A DNA stretch of 64,000 bases from Gymnopus androsaceus JB14 (Eukaryota; Basidiomycota; Agaricomycetes; Agaricales; Omphalotaceae), in assembly GCA_009733575.1 (NCBI GenBank), contig ML769389.1, positions 1-64,000 on the forward strand, read 5' to 3'. Shown one piece after another: positions 1-11,680 of this stretch. Numbering within the stretch: position 1 is the first letter of the stretch; each line of letters begins with the position of its first letter. The position numbers and the translations under genes were made by a program. The notes below the pieces were generated by a model, which saw nothing but the letters and a program-made list of their open reading frames with translations, did no database searches and was not told where the DNA came from.

Positions 1-738
1 TCGCTGCCAAGGAAAAGGGCGTGAAACGATTTGTTCTTCTCAGTTCTAGCTTGGTGCCTCTGGGCGGCATTGTTCATGGTGCGGTCCATAAGTATCTTTT
101 GGATAATAGGAGTGGAGTATGCAGCAATTCGGCCTTCGTGGTTCTTCCGTACGTGGCTCTTCATTTGTGTATGTATGACCCTGCTACGAAAATATTAACC
201 ATTTTTGCAGAGGAATTTCAACCTTCACCGGGCTTTGTATTCTATGCCGACTCTACAAACGGTACGGTCATCCTCCTCCACAGGCTTCTCCAAAATCGGA
301 TTCGTCGACGCGCGAGATATTGCAGAAGCTGCGTTCCATGCCATGACCGAAAAGGAGCCACTGAAACGGGTCATACATTGTGTTTGGCCCCGAGTTGCTC
401 ACTTATGCGCATGTAAGTCTCAGGTTGCTTAAAATGATTCCTTGACTTACTCACCCGTTTCTTTCTTTTCGTAGGTCGCCGAAATCCTCTCAACCGTCAC
501 CGGTCGTTCCATCACTCATCGCAACCTTTCTCGGAGCGAATTTAAGGAACACGCAAAGCGAGTGATGCCATTTCCTGAAGCAATAGCGACATTGGAAGAT
601 TTGCTCAGGAGTGGTGCTGAGGAGAGGCTTTTCCTTGATGGAGGTGCTGAAGACGGGAAAGAGAAGGAGGTAATCTGGAAAGGAAAGAGATCATTCCAGA
701 GTTATGCCCAGGAAATCAAGGACGGATGGATAAATTAA
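1..738 (+). CDS. NmrA-like NAD(P)-binding oxidoreductase, 3' part, frame-broken
   Basis: This is the 3' part of a short-chain NAD(P)-binding protein of the NmrA/EasG type; the Rossmann N-terminus lies outside the window. I read exons at about 1-148, 211-412 and 475-738, with 62-nt GT-AG introns. Recognisable pieces in order are KRFVLLSSS, GVEYAAIRPSWFF, GFVDARDIAEAAFHAM and GSYIVFGPELLTYAHVAEIL, then a C-terminus rich in charged residues ending at TAA 736-738. These pieces lie in three different frames. The frame changes near 100-115, before GVEYA, and near 361-367, before GSYIV, and no intron explains either change. The gene is therefore either decaying or carries two assembly indels. In the family, the FVDARDIA and GPELLTY motifs belong to the half of the fold that binds substrate. 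The substrate cannot be told from the sequence. Confidence 0.7.
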
Positions 739-1395
739 TCATGTCGCGAGTGGATTGCGCGTATACACAAAGACCAAAATGGCTATGTTTTTTTCCCCAA
801 GAAGCTGTGAATGAACTACTAGTTTGAGTCCTGCTGGAGGATATTGCTATAAAATGTAACAATGTGCATCATGTACATGTATTGGCTTAATCCCAACCCT
901 ACTCTCAGGACCTGAGTTTTATGGAACTGTGAAGTCATTTTTGCAGACCCTGACTCTATCAAACCTCCCAAGTCTAACGCTGGAACTTACAATCTGAGGT
1001 TTTCACTAGTCTCCCCATAGACAGACACTTATAAGTATTCCAGAGGCAAGTTATCATAGTTATAATAAGAACAAGGGTGTTTCCCCTCTCTGAGACTCCA
1101 AGGGACAAACATCAGCAAAACCTAACCGCAGATGCGTGATCCGCATGAAGGCACGCCAAATACGTCCGATCATACGGGTTTGGCTGTGTATGTATAGGGC
1201 CCGAGTGCATATCCATCACGCTCAATTATACACAATTACAGCCCTTTTTCTTGTTCGTTTATACCCTCAAATACACTCAATTATACTGCAACTTTATACA
1301 TTCAATATACCAGCTGTTTTGGCCTGATTATACATTCATATACTTTCACTTTCACTTTAACGAAGCAATCAAGTTGACAATTTATTGGTCTATAC

Positions 1396-2215
1396 TGTCG
1401 GAAAAATGCGAACTGACTTGTAATGCCTTATGGGCCTTATAACGATAAAGGGGAGCCTCATGATGCATTCCAAGGCCATGCTAAAGCTTTAAGACACCAT
1501 AAGACCATTCAAGACCTCCTAAGGCCTTGGACTATTTTGGTTTCCCAATCATCAATCATGTACTTCTCTGGCCATATTCTGGTAGAAATAACACTTTAGA
1601 TAAACTTGTAAAAAAACCCAGTCTCTCTATCTATGGTATTGTTGAGATAATTAATCATTGCGCTTCAGAAGATAAGCGCTGAACCGCGGAAGGGCGCCTG
1701 TGAGCTGTCTACAATTAAAAACCTGTCCCCTAGTACCGCACGTGTGTCAGATATATCTGACTCGTTTGTCGCGATTGCTGTATCGTGTTAATAGCAATAA
1801 TTAACCGTAGTATAGTGCTTTATACTAACTAGTGTTTAGAGAGTGCAATGTACATATTCTAGTCACTAGAAGTAACTTACAATATTGTATACTTAGTATA
1901 ATCTTTGACATATACTAGATTGTAGTTAAACTGTCCATTGGATAATATGCTAGTACATACGAACTTGTACGATGAAAGTGGTACAAGTGCTGCAACCTTT
2001 TTAATAGACCCGTAAGTCAGTCTTGATAGGTCATCTAATGACCCATAAGTCGCGTAAGACCCTATAATACTCAGAATCACAATAAGACCTATTAAGATCT
2101 TGGAACGCCCTGTGGTGCATCAGTGGCCCTCTTAAGTTGCATCCCCGCCTTAGGTGACTTGGGAGCCTTATATGGCAAATTAAGGTATATTAAGGCGCAA
2201 CTCATTTTTCCGACA
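1396..2215. mobile_element. Candidate short inverted-repeat element (820 bp)
   Basis: The left end reads TGTCGGAAAAATGCG and the right end, read on the minus strand, reads TGTCGGAAAAATGAG, giving a terminal inverted repeat of about 14 bases. Both flanks begin with AC, a possible 2-bp target duplication. The interior has no coding capacity and repeats words such as AAGGCC and CCTTA in both orientations. The ends resemble those of the elements at 10471, 50460 and 56518. No transposase is present, so it would be non-autonomous. Confidence 0.4.
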
Positions 2216-3601
2216 ACAGCAATGACATAGTACAAAAAATAGTTATTGGTACAAAGACTACAAAGTTCGCAAGGCTCCCAATGCCTTATACCACCCAACG
2301 GAAACATTTGAAACTGAATAAATCACGCACTGGAAATTCTGTGGAAACGTATCAGAGTCAGGTTGAGTTTGCAAGGGACAGATGGTGATAAATACTCATG
2401 CGAGCATTTCCAAGGCGCCCAAAGTATAGCAGCGCGACTTGAAAATCCTCACGCGATGGTCAAGAGATGTAGGCGGAAGACTTCACTTCAAATGCCAGAC
2501 TAAATGCCTATTGTTGGGAGAAACCGACATTGCATTCCTGACAGTCTGGCGCTTCGGTGGCTCGCTGGTTTTCAAAACCTAATATATCATGTTGGAGCAG
2601 AGAGCTTCAAGAAAAAAAAAAGTACGCACTGCCAGTGAGACTGCCGCAAGGAAATATCAGAGCCGGCAAGGGAGAGTTTGAGGAGAGAGCCAACGGGGAC
2701 CAGTGCCAGCAGTCAAGAGATGAGTTTTGGCTTTGACATAAAAAAGAAGATGTATGCACATCAGGTTATTCCTATCCGTGCCTTCTTGAACTTTCGGCCA
2801 GATAGAAAAGACTTGAGCAAAACACCTTCAACGGGCTTCAATGAAATTACGATGTAGAGGAAGTGCATGAAGAAGCGAGGAAGCGCTGACTTCCAAAATT
2901 TGATTGAATGCAATTCACGTGAGACTGTATAGTAGCTTGTGACTTGTCGGAGTTTCAAATGACTTGGGGATTCTCTTTTTTTATCGCTCTCTAAATGTCT
3001 CTCCGCGATGCACCAATGTACTATTGTACAATATTCTTATTACTCAGATTTCTCATGTTGAAACCAAACATGGGGCATACTGCAATTGAATAGAAATTGA
3101 CTTGTACTAGCATCAATTTATTACTGTACTAATATGGTCATGAGTATTGTTGTATAAACTGTGTATAAACCTGGTATAAATTGTGTATAACAATTATACA
3201 GCCAAAGGAATTTCGCTGGGCCATGATTGCGTATGATTGTGCATATCAATTACATGAGTTGCAACAGCCTGGCTAAATGTTTTAATAAAAGATTTCTTGA
3301 ATTTTGAAAGGTTCAATTGGCAAACTCACAGTAATATCCAAAGTGTGCTTGTAAGGCCATGATCACACATCGATCACACCTGGCACTGAGTCTCATTATT
3401 TAAAATTTCAACTTCTATTATTCTGTGTGAGAATCTAAGATACTTAAATATTACTAGCGCAAGTCAATCTGGTTGGGTTCAAAATTCCGCTCGAGACGAA
3501 CTTGAAATTATGGTAACTTGGACTTTTAATGTGTCACAAGTTGGTCACAAGTTGAAATAAATGATTGGACATCAGATGGTTCCTGAGTTGAAAGGTGTTG
3601 G

Positions 3602-3609
3602 TATATAAG
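3602..3609 (+). promoter_or_regulatory. TATA box of the lipase gene
   Basis: TATATAAG lies about 155 bases before the proposed ATG at 3763. A good splice donor (GTAAGT) follows at about 3691, so the leader may hold a 5'-UTR intron. Confidence 0.45.
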
Positions 3610-3762
3610 GAACACACTCATGTTCTTGCTCGTGTTCTACGTCCAATCTACGTCGCCAGCCGCCTGCTTCAGTTTTCAGAAATAGCATTGTAAGTCTACC
3701 AATGTTCAACCACTGATGTAAAGGCACATATTCATTAAATAATCAATTCAATCCTTAGCCAA

Positions 3763-5744
3763 ATGTTTACTCAATCCTCAAACTTTCAAATCAACAAATC
3801 TATCTTCACTACTGGTTCTGTAAATGTTACATATCATAATCATGGTACTTGTATGATATAAATTCTGGTGTTTTGAATACTAATGTGTTTCATTCTATTC
3901 AACCAGATCAGCAGCAGCAACAACAACCTCCTCCGCCTGATAGTAGCCTTGTAAGAAAAATTCATCGGATGGACCGAAAAGGTAAATCAGAGAGGATTCT
4001 TCCGAATTCACACCATTGTCATCGATTGACTCATGTGCACATAGAGATACTTCATTCCACCATATCTGCGTCAGCTCGTGTGTCTAATATCGCCAGTGCG
4101 ACAACAGAAGATGAACTCGCCGGGTTTTTCCATTCCAAAGGCCTGCTTATTATTTCTCGTCAACATATGCCGCTCGTAGCTTCTGCGGATGGACAGAAGA
4201 CTACCGTTGTATCCTTCATAGATGAAGCCACACTCAAGAAGGCCCTATCCCTCCCTTCTGCAGATCGGGTACTAAACGATAGGGCTCTTGAGTTTGATGA
4301 TGGCTTTGACGGGTATACTGTTTTGTCCGCAGGCACTCAGGTAGAGTAAGGACAACTTTCCTTGATAAGTACTGTAATCTTACACTGCTTCCATCTCACA
4401 GCATTCTCGCCTTGCATGGGCTAAATGGGCATGCATTCCGGTCTTGGGAGTATCGTGATCATAACGGGGAGAGCTTCATGTGGCTTCGAGACTGCCTCCC
4501 AGAACAAATACCGGGGGCTCGGATCCTGACTTATGGCTACAACGCGAATCTGTATTCTGATGTGTCAACTGGACGGATGCGAACATTCGCAGAAACCTTT
4601 CTTGAAAGGTTGAGATATATGCGGGAAAGTGATCCAGTAAGTGTTTTGGCACAAAATCTCAATTTTTGCACTGTCCTACTAACTCTCATGGAAGACTCGA
4701 CCATTAATTCTTATTGCACATTCAATGGGCGGTCTCATCATCAAGCAGGTGCGACTAGCCACGTTGTTTTCATCAATAAGGCTTCTCAATGACTAGCATT
4801 ATCTAGGCTTTGCTTATTGCTCATACAAGAGCCGACAAACGATTTGATTCCATAATAAACTCTGTCACTGGAATAGTCTTTCTTGGAACGCCTCATCAAG
4901 GTAGTAATGGTGTGGACACAGCGAGATTTGTGGCCAACTTTGTCCGAGCATTCAACATAGACATTCGGGTTGACCTCATCAAATCGCTGGACCCAAATTC
5001 AATGGTTCTCTTTGATCTTACAGATGACTTTCGACAACTTGTGTCAAGCAAGGCGATAGAGATTGCCACTCTGTTTGAGACTAAGAAGACCAAGATTGGA
5101 TTTTTGTCCCGAGATATATGGGTAAGACTTCCAGCATTCAGAAATTTTGCCTGGAATATCTGAAAAAATAGCTTAGATTGTCGAGGAACGGTCCGCTATT
5201 CTAGGTGTAGTCCGGGAGCGTAAGGCGGCAATTGACGCCAACCATTCCAACTTGTGCAAGTTTCGCAGCTCGACAGACAGCTCTTTGAACACTACACTAC
5301 AGGTGTTGAAAGAGTTTTGCAAAGACGTGGTACCTACCATTTCAGCTCGCCACCAGATGACTCAGCCGCGTCCACCTGAAGATCTCAAATATATATCTCT
5401 CTCGGATCCCAATGAACTTGGATCAAGTCGGGAATACCCTGTTCTTATTTTGGGACAGTACACTTATTGGGGTACGTTGTCTTCGTATTCACCTAGTACC
5501 GACCTTGACCTTATATCTTTCAGCCCTGAGCTATGTGGACAACAGATACGCGATGGCTATTCTGGCGTATAATAGTAATGGCAACATTGTCGGAAGATGG
5601 TCGAGAGAGGGTGCTCGTTATGTGCATCATATTGAATTTGATGAACGCAACAGGCAAGTCTCCTTTGTAGGGCAGGGAGATTTGTCAGTAGTATTCCAGC
5701 TGTCTGAGCTGAGGGTGACGGGGTCGTCCATGCTCTTTGGCTGA
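3763..5744 (+). CDS. SesB-like serine lipase/esterase with STAND-like leader and C-terminal beta-rich domain
   Basis: This is an alpha/beta hydrolase of the SesB/DUF676 type. The exons are 3763-3844, 3907-3981, 4075-4345, 4402-4636, 4695-4748, 4807-5121, 5177-5471 and 5524-5744. They total 1548 nt, an intact 515-aa frame, which supports the model. Residues 1-27 (FQINKSIFTTGSVNVTYHNH) resemble the leader found at the start of many agaric NACHT proteins. A Gln/Pro stretch follows, then an RRM-like segment (TTEDELAGFF, TTVVSFIDEATLKKAL), then the hydrolase: FDDGFDGYTVLSAG, VDILALHGLNGHAF, nucleophile elbow AHSMGG, and FLGTPHQGS. The C-terminus (YTYWALSYVDNR, then AYNSNGNIVGRW) is a separate small domain that I have seen only as a conserved agaric module. 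In fungi, SesB-like lipases are usually N-terminal effectors of NLRs; here there is no NACHT or NB-ARC domain. The most 5' exons are less certain than the rest. Confidence 0.8.
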
Positions 5745-7262
5745 CGTCCGAGTCGTCATGCCACAGTTGCAGAATGAAAAAGTTGCATTATTGGCATGAC
5801 CACTGATAGGGGACTCTCCACCTGGAGACTATAAACGACAATCAAATACATAAGGAAACATCGACGGAAATAATGGAATGGATATCAAGTTAATTATGCA
5901 AATTGGAGATGATGTAATCATACATCCAGTGTGCATCCCAAGTGGACCTTTGATTTATTTGATTTTCACCCTTCTGCAATTGCATCTGCCTTGTTACTTG
6001 TACAGTATATATACATAACATACCTTCCGCAGTTGAACCACTACTCAACTACATCAGCAAATAGCAAGGTCCCCCCCCCCCCCCCCTGTAGAGCACTCTA
6101 CAGAACTATAGAGTGCTATAGCATTCACACAGGTTCAATTGCTGATGCACTACTTTTGTCCCAACTGAGGTGAGTGTTTTATTTCTTTTACTAACTACAC
6201 TGATACTTACATTCAGTCTAGCTTTACTTATCTGATAGGGCTGCTTAGGGGGTTAGAAGTAGATGGAGCAAAAGATGGTGGGTGGCTATTGTTTTAATCA
6301 AGATTTGATCAAGATTATGATAATCCAAGTGCCAAAGACGTGATACCTTAATCATGGGAGCAGCTGGAAATTCCAAATATCATGCATTATATCTGAGTTT
6401 GCCTACAGTACTAGTATTGGATGTGCAGGGTAGGGTTGTGTCTACCCCCCAAGTCTATTTGGACACTCATCCTCATCATTCGTGATTGGCGTACAAACTA
6501 CAGGAACACTGAACCTCCTTCTTCAGTACAATTGCCGTTGGAAAACATATATATATTGGTGATTACTTACAAGCTGAAACAATGCATAGGATCATCTTTA
6601 TTCTATAGAATCTGGCCCAGAATAAGTCAAGGGTACTCAAAGGGTACTACTCACCATTATAAGTTCAAGTAACAAAAGAGGAAGAAAGTGGACCTCAGAA
6701 ACCGATTTTGTACCGGCGTTTGTCTCATCTGCCCATGCATCCCAAGTGGAATATACACCAGGAAAAAAAGCTGTAAGTCTACTGACAGAAGAAAACAAAA
6801 TGGAGAAGATACTAAAAACCTTCCTGGCTGGGAGTCAAACTCAGTGCGCAGTCAACGAAACATATGACAAGCGCGCGTGGAAAATATTGCGGTTATGTTA
6901 AGTACGTGAAAAGATTCAGAAGGATACAAGTTTATGCACCTACGTATATCTAATACCATCAAGAAACGAAGAAAGAAAGAGAAACAAAACTGATTTTGTA
7001 CTATTGTATTTGTTCGTTGTCCATCCGTACGTCTGCGAATCGCCAGTGACTCTCCCAACATTGCGGTGAACCGCATCGCGTTAACCCGCATTTGACTCCC
7101 TCTATCCATCCATCTGACTTTTACCTCGAAAACGACCCCGGTTCCATCCATCCCAAGTTCGTTGGTTTTCTTTTTTTTTCTTCAAGTTTGAACGTACACG
7201 TCGCCCGCCGATTGCTTGCTTGCTTGTAGTCGAACCGAGCTACTCGGTCCAGCCCTAGAAAT
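5745..7262. other. Intergenic, no gene seen
   Basis: No supported gene is seen. There is a 16-base C run at 6071-6086, followed by a short inverted repeat around CTCTACAG...CTATAGAGTG. Near 6826-6862 a minus-strand fragment (reverse of CTGGCTGGGAGTCAAACTC) resembles the T-arm of the tRNA-Asp-like sequences found at 19.6, 20.0, 23.1 and 24.6 kb. Confidence 0.5.
6071..6086. repeat. Poly-C homopolymer (16 C)
   Basis: An uninterrupted run of 16 C in otherwise AT-rich intergenic sequence. Its length in the assembly may not be reliable. Confidence 0.9.
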
Positions 7263-9848
7263 CTACTGTTGCAACTCGACGTAGTTGGCTACACGAAGGA
7301 GGAAGGAAGAGGAGAGAAGACCGTTAGCATCACATCACATAACATAACGAAAAACCAAAACACAACTCACCAGGGAACAACCCAGCCTCTCTCCCCTCCT
7401 CTCTCGTCTGCAGCGTAAACCCACTCCACCACTCCTCGCTCACCGACTCGATCCCTACAATCAAATCTCCCTCTTTGAAAGAAAGCTCGTTGTCTTCGGC
7501 TGCGTCGTAGTCGTAGAGGGCGATCGCAGTAGTACCTTGGTCTTCAGTGGGTTCAGGTTCTGGTTCAGTTTCAGGTTCTGGTTCTGGTTCGTACACCGGT
7601 TGAGCAGGTGCGGCGGGAGCTATGAAAGAATGTCAGTCAACATGTTATGAACGAGAAAAATGGCAAAAAAAAAAAATCAAAACATCAAAACGAAACCAAA
7701 TACAAATAATACGACGAGCGCCAACCTCAATATCCAAATTGCGAACCCCCCTCACCCAAATGCTGAAATACGCAATACGCAATACGCTTCGTTGGTCAGT
7801 CATGTTCATCCTCCATCTCGGCCATCGTCCATCATCCATCATCACTGTCTATACACGATCCATAATCCATCACTCATAACCCATCTAACACGAGTATCAA
7901 GAAGAAGCAGAGTCAAATAATCGAGCGAGAAGCCAACAAAGCCAGACTGAAATAGGACACCAGGTTACTCACCAGCTGGAGGCGGAGGAGGCGGAGGCGG
8001 CGGCGGCGGAGGTGGCGGCGGCGGAGCAGCGTCCGAAGCTTCTGCTGCTCCGCCCGCAGAAGGATCCACGGATTCCACAAGATCGACATAGTTAGCTGGA
8101 AACATACCCTCCCCACTCTCAGTAACACCACTCCACCAACCCTCATCAAGCTCCTCGATCTTCTGCACGATCTCTCCTTCGTGGAGAGTTAGCTCGTTTG
8201 ATTCTGTTGCCTGCAAAAGGGTAAGTCGCCTAAGCTAAACTCGAAACATACACACGTACCTCGTAATCAAACAAAACAACCGCACAGATACCTTCTCCAA
8301 CTACTGGCCCAGTTCTCCCCTCTTTCTCTTGCTCTTGCTCTTGCTCTGGCTCGTACACAGGCTCTTGCTCTGGTTCTGGTTCCCTTACCACAGGGGGAGG
8401 TGGTGGTGGTGGTGGCGGAGGAGGAGGAGGCGGAGCTGCTGTTTCCTGTATAGGTGTAACCGGCGCAGGTGGCGGTGGTGGTGGAGGAGGAGGAGGAGGT
8501 ACACTCGCACTCGCACTCGCCTGAGGAATAGAAGGACGAGGTGCACTAGGAACTGGAGGGGGAGGTGGCGGAGCCACGGGAGCCGGAGCGTCCCAGTTCT
8601 CTTCTTCTTCCTCTTCCTCTGCTTCTTGAGCTAGGAGTCTAGATGCTGGAGCTGGAGCTGGAGGAACAGCTCTCGAAGCTGGAGTTGGGGCTGGAGTCGA
8701 GGCAGGCGCAGGTGCAGACGACCCACCAAGCTTCATAGCACCGAATCCACCTACGATGGATCGAGCGGCAGGAGCAGGAGCTGGACTAGGAAGCTGCGGC
8801 AGGGGCAGGAGCAGGTGTAGGTCGGGTAGCTGCGGCAGGAGTAGGTCGGTTAAACGAAGATACGGGTTTTTTGAACGATGCACTAGCAGGAGGGGAAACA
8901 GGCGAAGAAACGGGCTCCTCCTGCGCAGCTTCCTCATCCATCTGCTTTTTCGCCATCGCTTGACGTTGGGACCAGGTTAGTTTACCAGTACCCGTACTAG
9001 CACTCGAAGGCGAGGTAGTCTGCTCCTGCGCCCTTCTCTCAAATGGATTATGCAACTTGCCTGGTTTGGGCAAGGATACAGGTGTATAAGCTGTTCCAAC
9101 GGGTGCGATGCGGTCTTCGACGGGTGGTTTGGTTGGCGTGGAGGAGACTGGTGCTGGAGGAGTATAAGTAGAGGCGGAGGCGGAAGGAGTATAAGAAGTA
9201 GGAGTAGTAGTAGAGGCAGCAGAAGGAGTATAAGCAGAAGCAGCCGGAGTAGCCGCCCCAAACATTGGTCTCGGCGCTGATGGAGGCGGAGGCGGCTTAG
9301 AAGCTGGGGTCGTCTGCTGCCTAGGTATAGCTACTCGCATAACTCGGTGCTTTCGTCGCCGTCGTCGGGAGCACTCTTACCGGTGCCGCTGGCTGCGCTT
9401 GTTGCCTTCCTGCGCCAGCACCGTATTTGGCTCCTCCAGCCCTCTCCACTCTAGCCATAATAACCCCCTCCTCCACATCTTCATCATCTCTTGCACTGAT
9501 AACCACATGCGCCTTTCCTTCCATCAAAACCCCATTAACCACCTCCTTATGCGTATGCATCAGCCCCTTCTTCCGTTCTTCCACTCCTTCTCCACACCAA
9601 TTCACTGCAACGTATTTCGTTAATCCAGAACTCCCATCGACAACTCGAGCAAAAGCGTATTGGATTCGCGAAGAGTGGAATTCATCTTGGAGCTCGGAGA
9701 GACCGCCTGAGCCAGTGCTTTGGACGGTTAAGGAGGAGGTGGCGGGTTGGAAGGTGTAGATTACCCAGTTTACAGAGGGGTCGCCGTTGAGCACTTGAAG
9801 GTAGGCGGAGCGTAAGTCTGGAGACGAAAGTTGAATTGTACTAGTCAT
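7263..9848 (-). CDS. abp1: Actin-binding protein Abp1 (ADF-H, polyproline region, two SH3 domains)
   Basis: This is a cortical actin-patch protein linking F-actin to endocytosis and Arp2/3. The exons on the minus strand are 9381-9848, 8864-9316, 8260-8793, 7973-8210, 7371-7619 and 7263-7288. All phases agree, and they total 1968 nt (655 aa). Residues 1-140 form the ADF-H domain (MTSTIQLSSPDLRSAYLQVL; YAFARVVDGSSGLTKYVAVNWCGEGV). A long Pro/Ala-rich region follows, with KLTWSQRQAMAKKQMDEE and several polyproline runs. The first SH3 domain reads AVVLFDYE, then WWSG, then GMFPANYVDLVE. The second reads AIALYDYDAAEDNELSF, then EEWWSGF, then GLFPANYVELQQ at the very end. Two SH3 domains are known in some fungal Abp1 proteins. 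The 70-nt intron at 8794-8863 is inferred because it restores the frame; a frameshift is the alternative. Confidence 0.9.
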
Positions 9849-9949
9849 CGATCAAGTTGAGTTGGTGTGACATCACGTCACAGCGCATCTAATACATTGA
9901 AATCTGAAATACCATTACCATCACTGGCATCAGTCCATACATTCCCTCG

Positions 9950-10445
9950 TCTGGGACTCGAGCCTCGGACACTCTGCGATACAAGCTCAAGCAAAGTGTG
10001 TGCGTTAGTCTCTACGCTATCAAAGTGCTGTTAATAGTTACCAGCACTTTCATTGACTCAGTCCCAAAGTACTCTGCTTCTCTCAGGTCCCCTCTCCTCA
10101 ATCCTGCACGGTCAGGCAATGGTCAGGATCACACACTTGGCTCACTCCGAGTTACACTTCCAAAAATCAACTTGAAGAAAAACTTACTTCCGAGTCGCTT
10201 CGCTTCTTTATCTCCTTGAATGGGAATCGAACCCTACTTCCCTCAAGTCATCTCCTCACTAATCCTGTATGTTCCAAATACGCCACTCTTCACAGCTCAG
10301 ACTCAGGATCAGATACTTGGCCCACTCCGAGTCTGTACTTCCAAAAGACCTCACTTTGATCTCTCGCCCAGCTCTCTATCTCCTCCGCGGGACTCGAACC
10401 CTCACATATTTCTTTGTGTGTCCATTGTTAGCCATTAAGGAGCTG
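9950..10445 (-). repeat. Cluster of tRNA-derived SINE-like units
   Basis: Three spaced copies of a polymerase III B-box-like word are seen on the minus strand: GGCTCGAGTCC (about 9955), GGTTCGATTCC (about 10215) and GGTTCGAGTCC (about 10393). The last two match the B-box consensus GGTTCGANNCC. The last unit also has a possible A box (TGGCTAACAATGG) about 40 bases upstream on the minus strand and paired ends GGAG/CTCC. The sequence between units is repeated with divergence (CTTGGCTCACTCCGAGT against CTTGGCCCACTCCGAGT). This looks like tandem or nested tRNA-derived SINE copies. No poly-A tail is obvious. Confidence 0.45.
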
Positions 10446-10470
10446 CTATTGACGGTGTACAGACCTAGAA

Positions 10471-10785
10471 CGTCAGGAAAACTGTTTGGCCTTGGATGGC
10501 TGAAGTTAACCTCAAGGTAACTCAAGACACCTAGGCCACCTAGGCCACCTAGGTTGCTAGGTTCCTTTAGGATGACTAGGAATTAGGGGTGGACTTTTGA
10601 CAACTGAGTCACCTGAGAAACTGAGAAACTGAGAAAACTGAGGAAACTGGAAGAACCTGGGAACCTCAGGCAGCCTGAGATAGTCTAGGTACCTAGGAGC
10701 TAGGCTGCCTAGCCATCCCAAGTCCAGCCCTGTAGCCTAGGAGGCTTAGGTTACCTAATCCTTGCCCAGACCATTTTTCCTGATG
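10471..10785. mobile_element. Short inverted-repeat element with CCTAGG-rich interior
   Basis: The left end is CGTCAGGAAAACTGTTTGGCC; the right end read on the minus strand is CATCAGGAAAAATGGTCTGGGC, which matches the left end of the element at 50460 exactly over 22 bases. AA flanks both sides. The interior is a degenerate tandem array of the palindromic word CCTAGG and its neighbours (GGCCACCTAGG and similar). There is no open reading frame of note. It belongs to the same family as the elements at 11505, 50460 and 56518. Confidence 0.6.
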
Positions 10786-11504
10786 AATCATATTCTCATT
10801 AACTCAATCCCAACTTTTCTGTCTTGGTGGGATCCACCAACAGATCAATGCGGGCAGCGACAACGACTCAGAATCCAAGCTTGGGACACTGTATTAAAGC
10901 TTTTCTGGGTGTACTATTAGATACTATACATATTATTGCCAGAAAGCAATTGCATTCAAAATCTTTGGATAATTAATCCAATGAAAACGAAACAGTTTAG
11001 AGATTTAGACCAACTGCACAGTGCACAGTACACATCTCAAAGATAATCTAATTTTGAAGGACTCGAAGTCAACTGAATGAATGAATGCCGGGACTGCGAC
11101 TCGGACGCGTACAACTAAAACACAAAGAATGGCTACAGCTACAGTATATCATATAAGTACAGTATGTATATGCAGGTACAGTTTATTTAGTGAAGGACTC
11201 CTCTGAGTCGTATTTAAGGAGCAAACTTGTTGCCTGTAGTAAAGGTGTTTATAATAACACACCCTGGGGTACGTGTACTATAGGGGACCTACTTCAATAC
11301 AATGATTGTCACCCTTGTCTCTACAGAATTCTTGAGACACATACAGCTCCGGCTCCAACATTCACAACTTGAAGCATTTGTGTATAAAATCCGACATACA
11401 AATTCCGATTCCTGAAGCCACGCAGAAAGCGTCAATGTGCTCAGGATGAGTTTCAAGATCAGCCAGTTATTATATGTAGTTCTTGTTTCTCGTCCATCCA
11501 TCTA

Positions 11505-11680
11505 CATTTGCAAACCTGGTTGGTCTCCAGAGGTCTCCAGAGATCTCCAGAGCTCTGACAGCTGTCAAAAGCTGTCAAACTCCTCCAGACATCTCTGGAG
11601 GTCTCTGGAGATCTCTGGAATCACTATCCTTGCTCCAGAGACGAAAGAAATGTATTGTGATGGTACAGGTTTTGCTGATG
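11505..11680. mobile_element. Short inverted-repeat element with CCAGAG-rich interior
   Basis: The ends are CATTTGCAAACCTGG on the left and, on the minus strand, CATCAGCAAAACCTGTACC on the right; TA flanks both sides. The interior consists of CTCCAGAG words in one half and CTCTGGAG words in the other, around TGACAGCTGTCA, so the element can fold into one long hairpin. The same interior design and the end TTTTTGCTGATG recur at 56518-56696. Confidence 0.55.

Larger units (their letters stand above)
739..3762. other. Gene-poor AT-rich intergenic region
   Basis: No convincing gene is seen in this 3-kb stretch; the open frames are short and look random. It holds one candidate inverted-repeat element (1396-2215, listed separately) and another possible element end at about 1108, reading CATCAGCAAAACCT, which resembles the ends of the elements at 10.5, 11.5, 50.5 and 56.5 kb. 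The last 150 bases contain the TATA box and leader of the lipase gene downstream. Confidence 0.6.

Noticed and set aside
3849..4349. Taking the long open frame from 3849 as the lipase N-terminus
   Set aside because: It would start at TTG; splicing from the ATG at 3763 gives a fully consistent eight-exon model instead.
7620..7972. A separate small gene inside the Abp1 locus
   Set aside because: The open frames here lie in a 353-nt intron with good donor and acceptor sites and flanking exons in phase.
8329..8634. Plus-strand open frame rich in Arg and Trp
   Set aside because: It is the antisense shadow of the polyproline region of Abp1.
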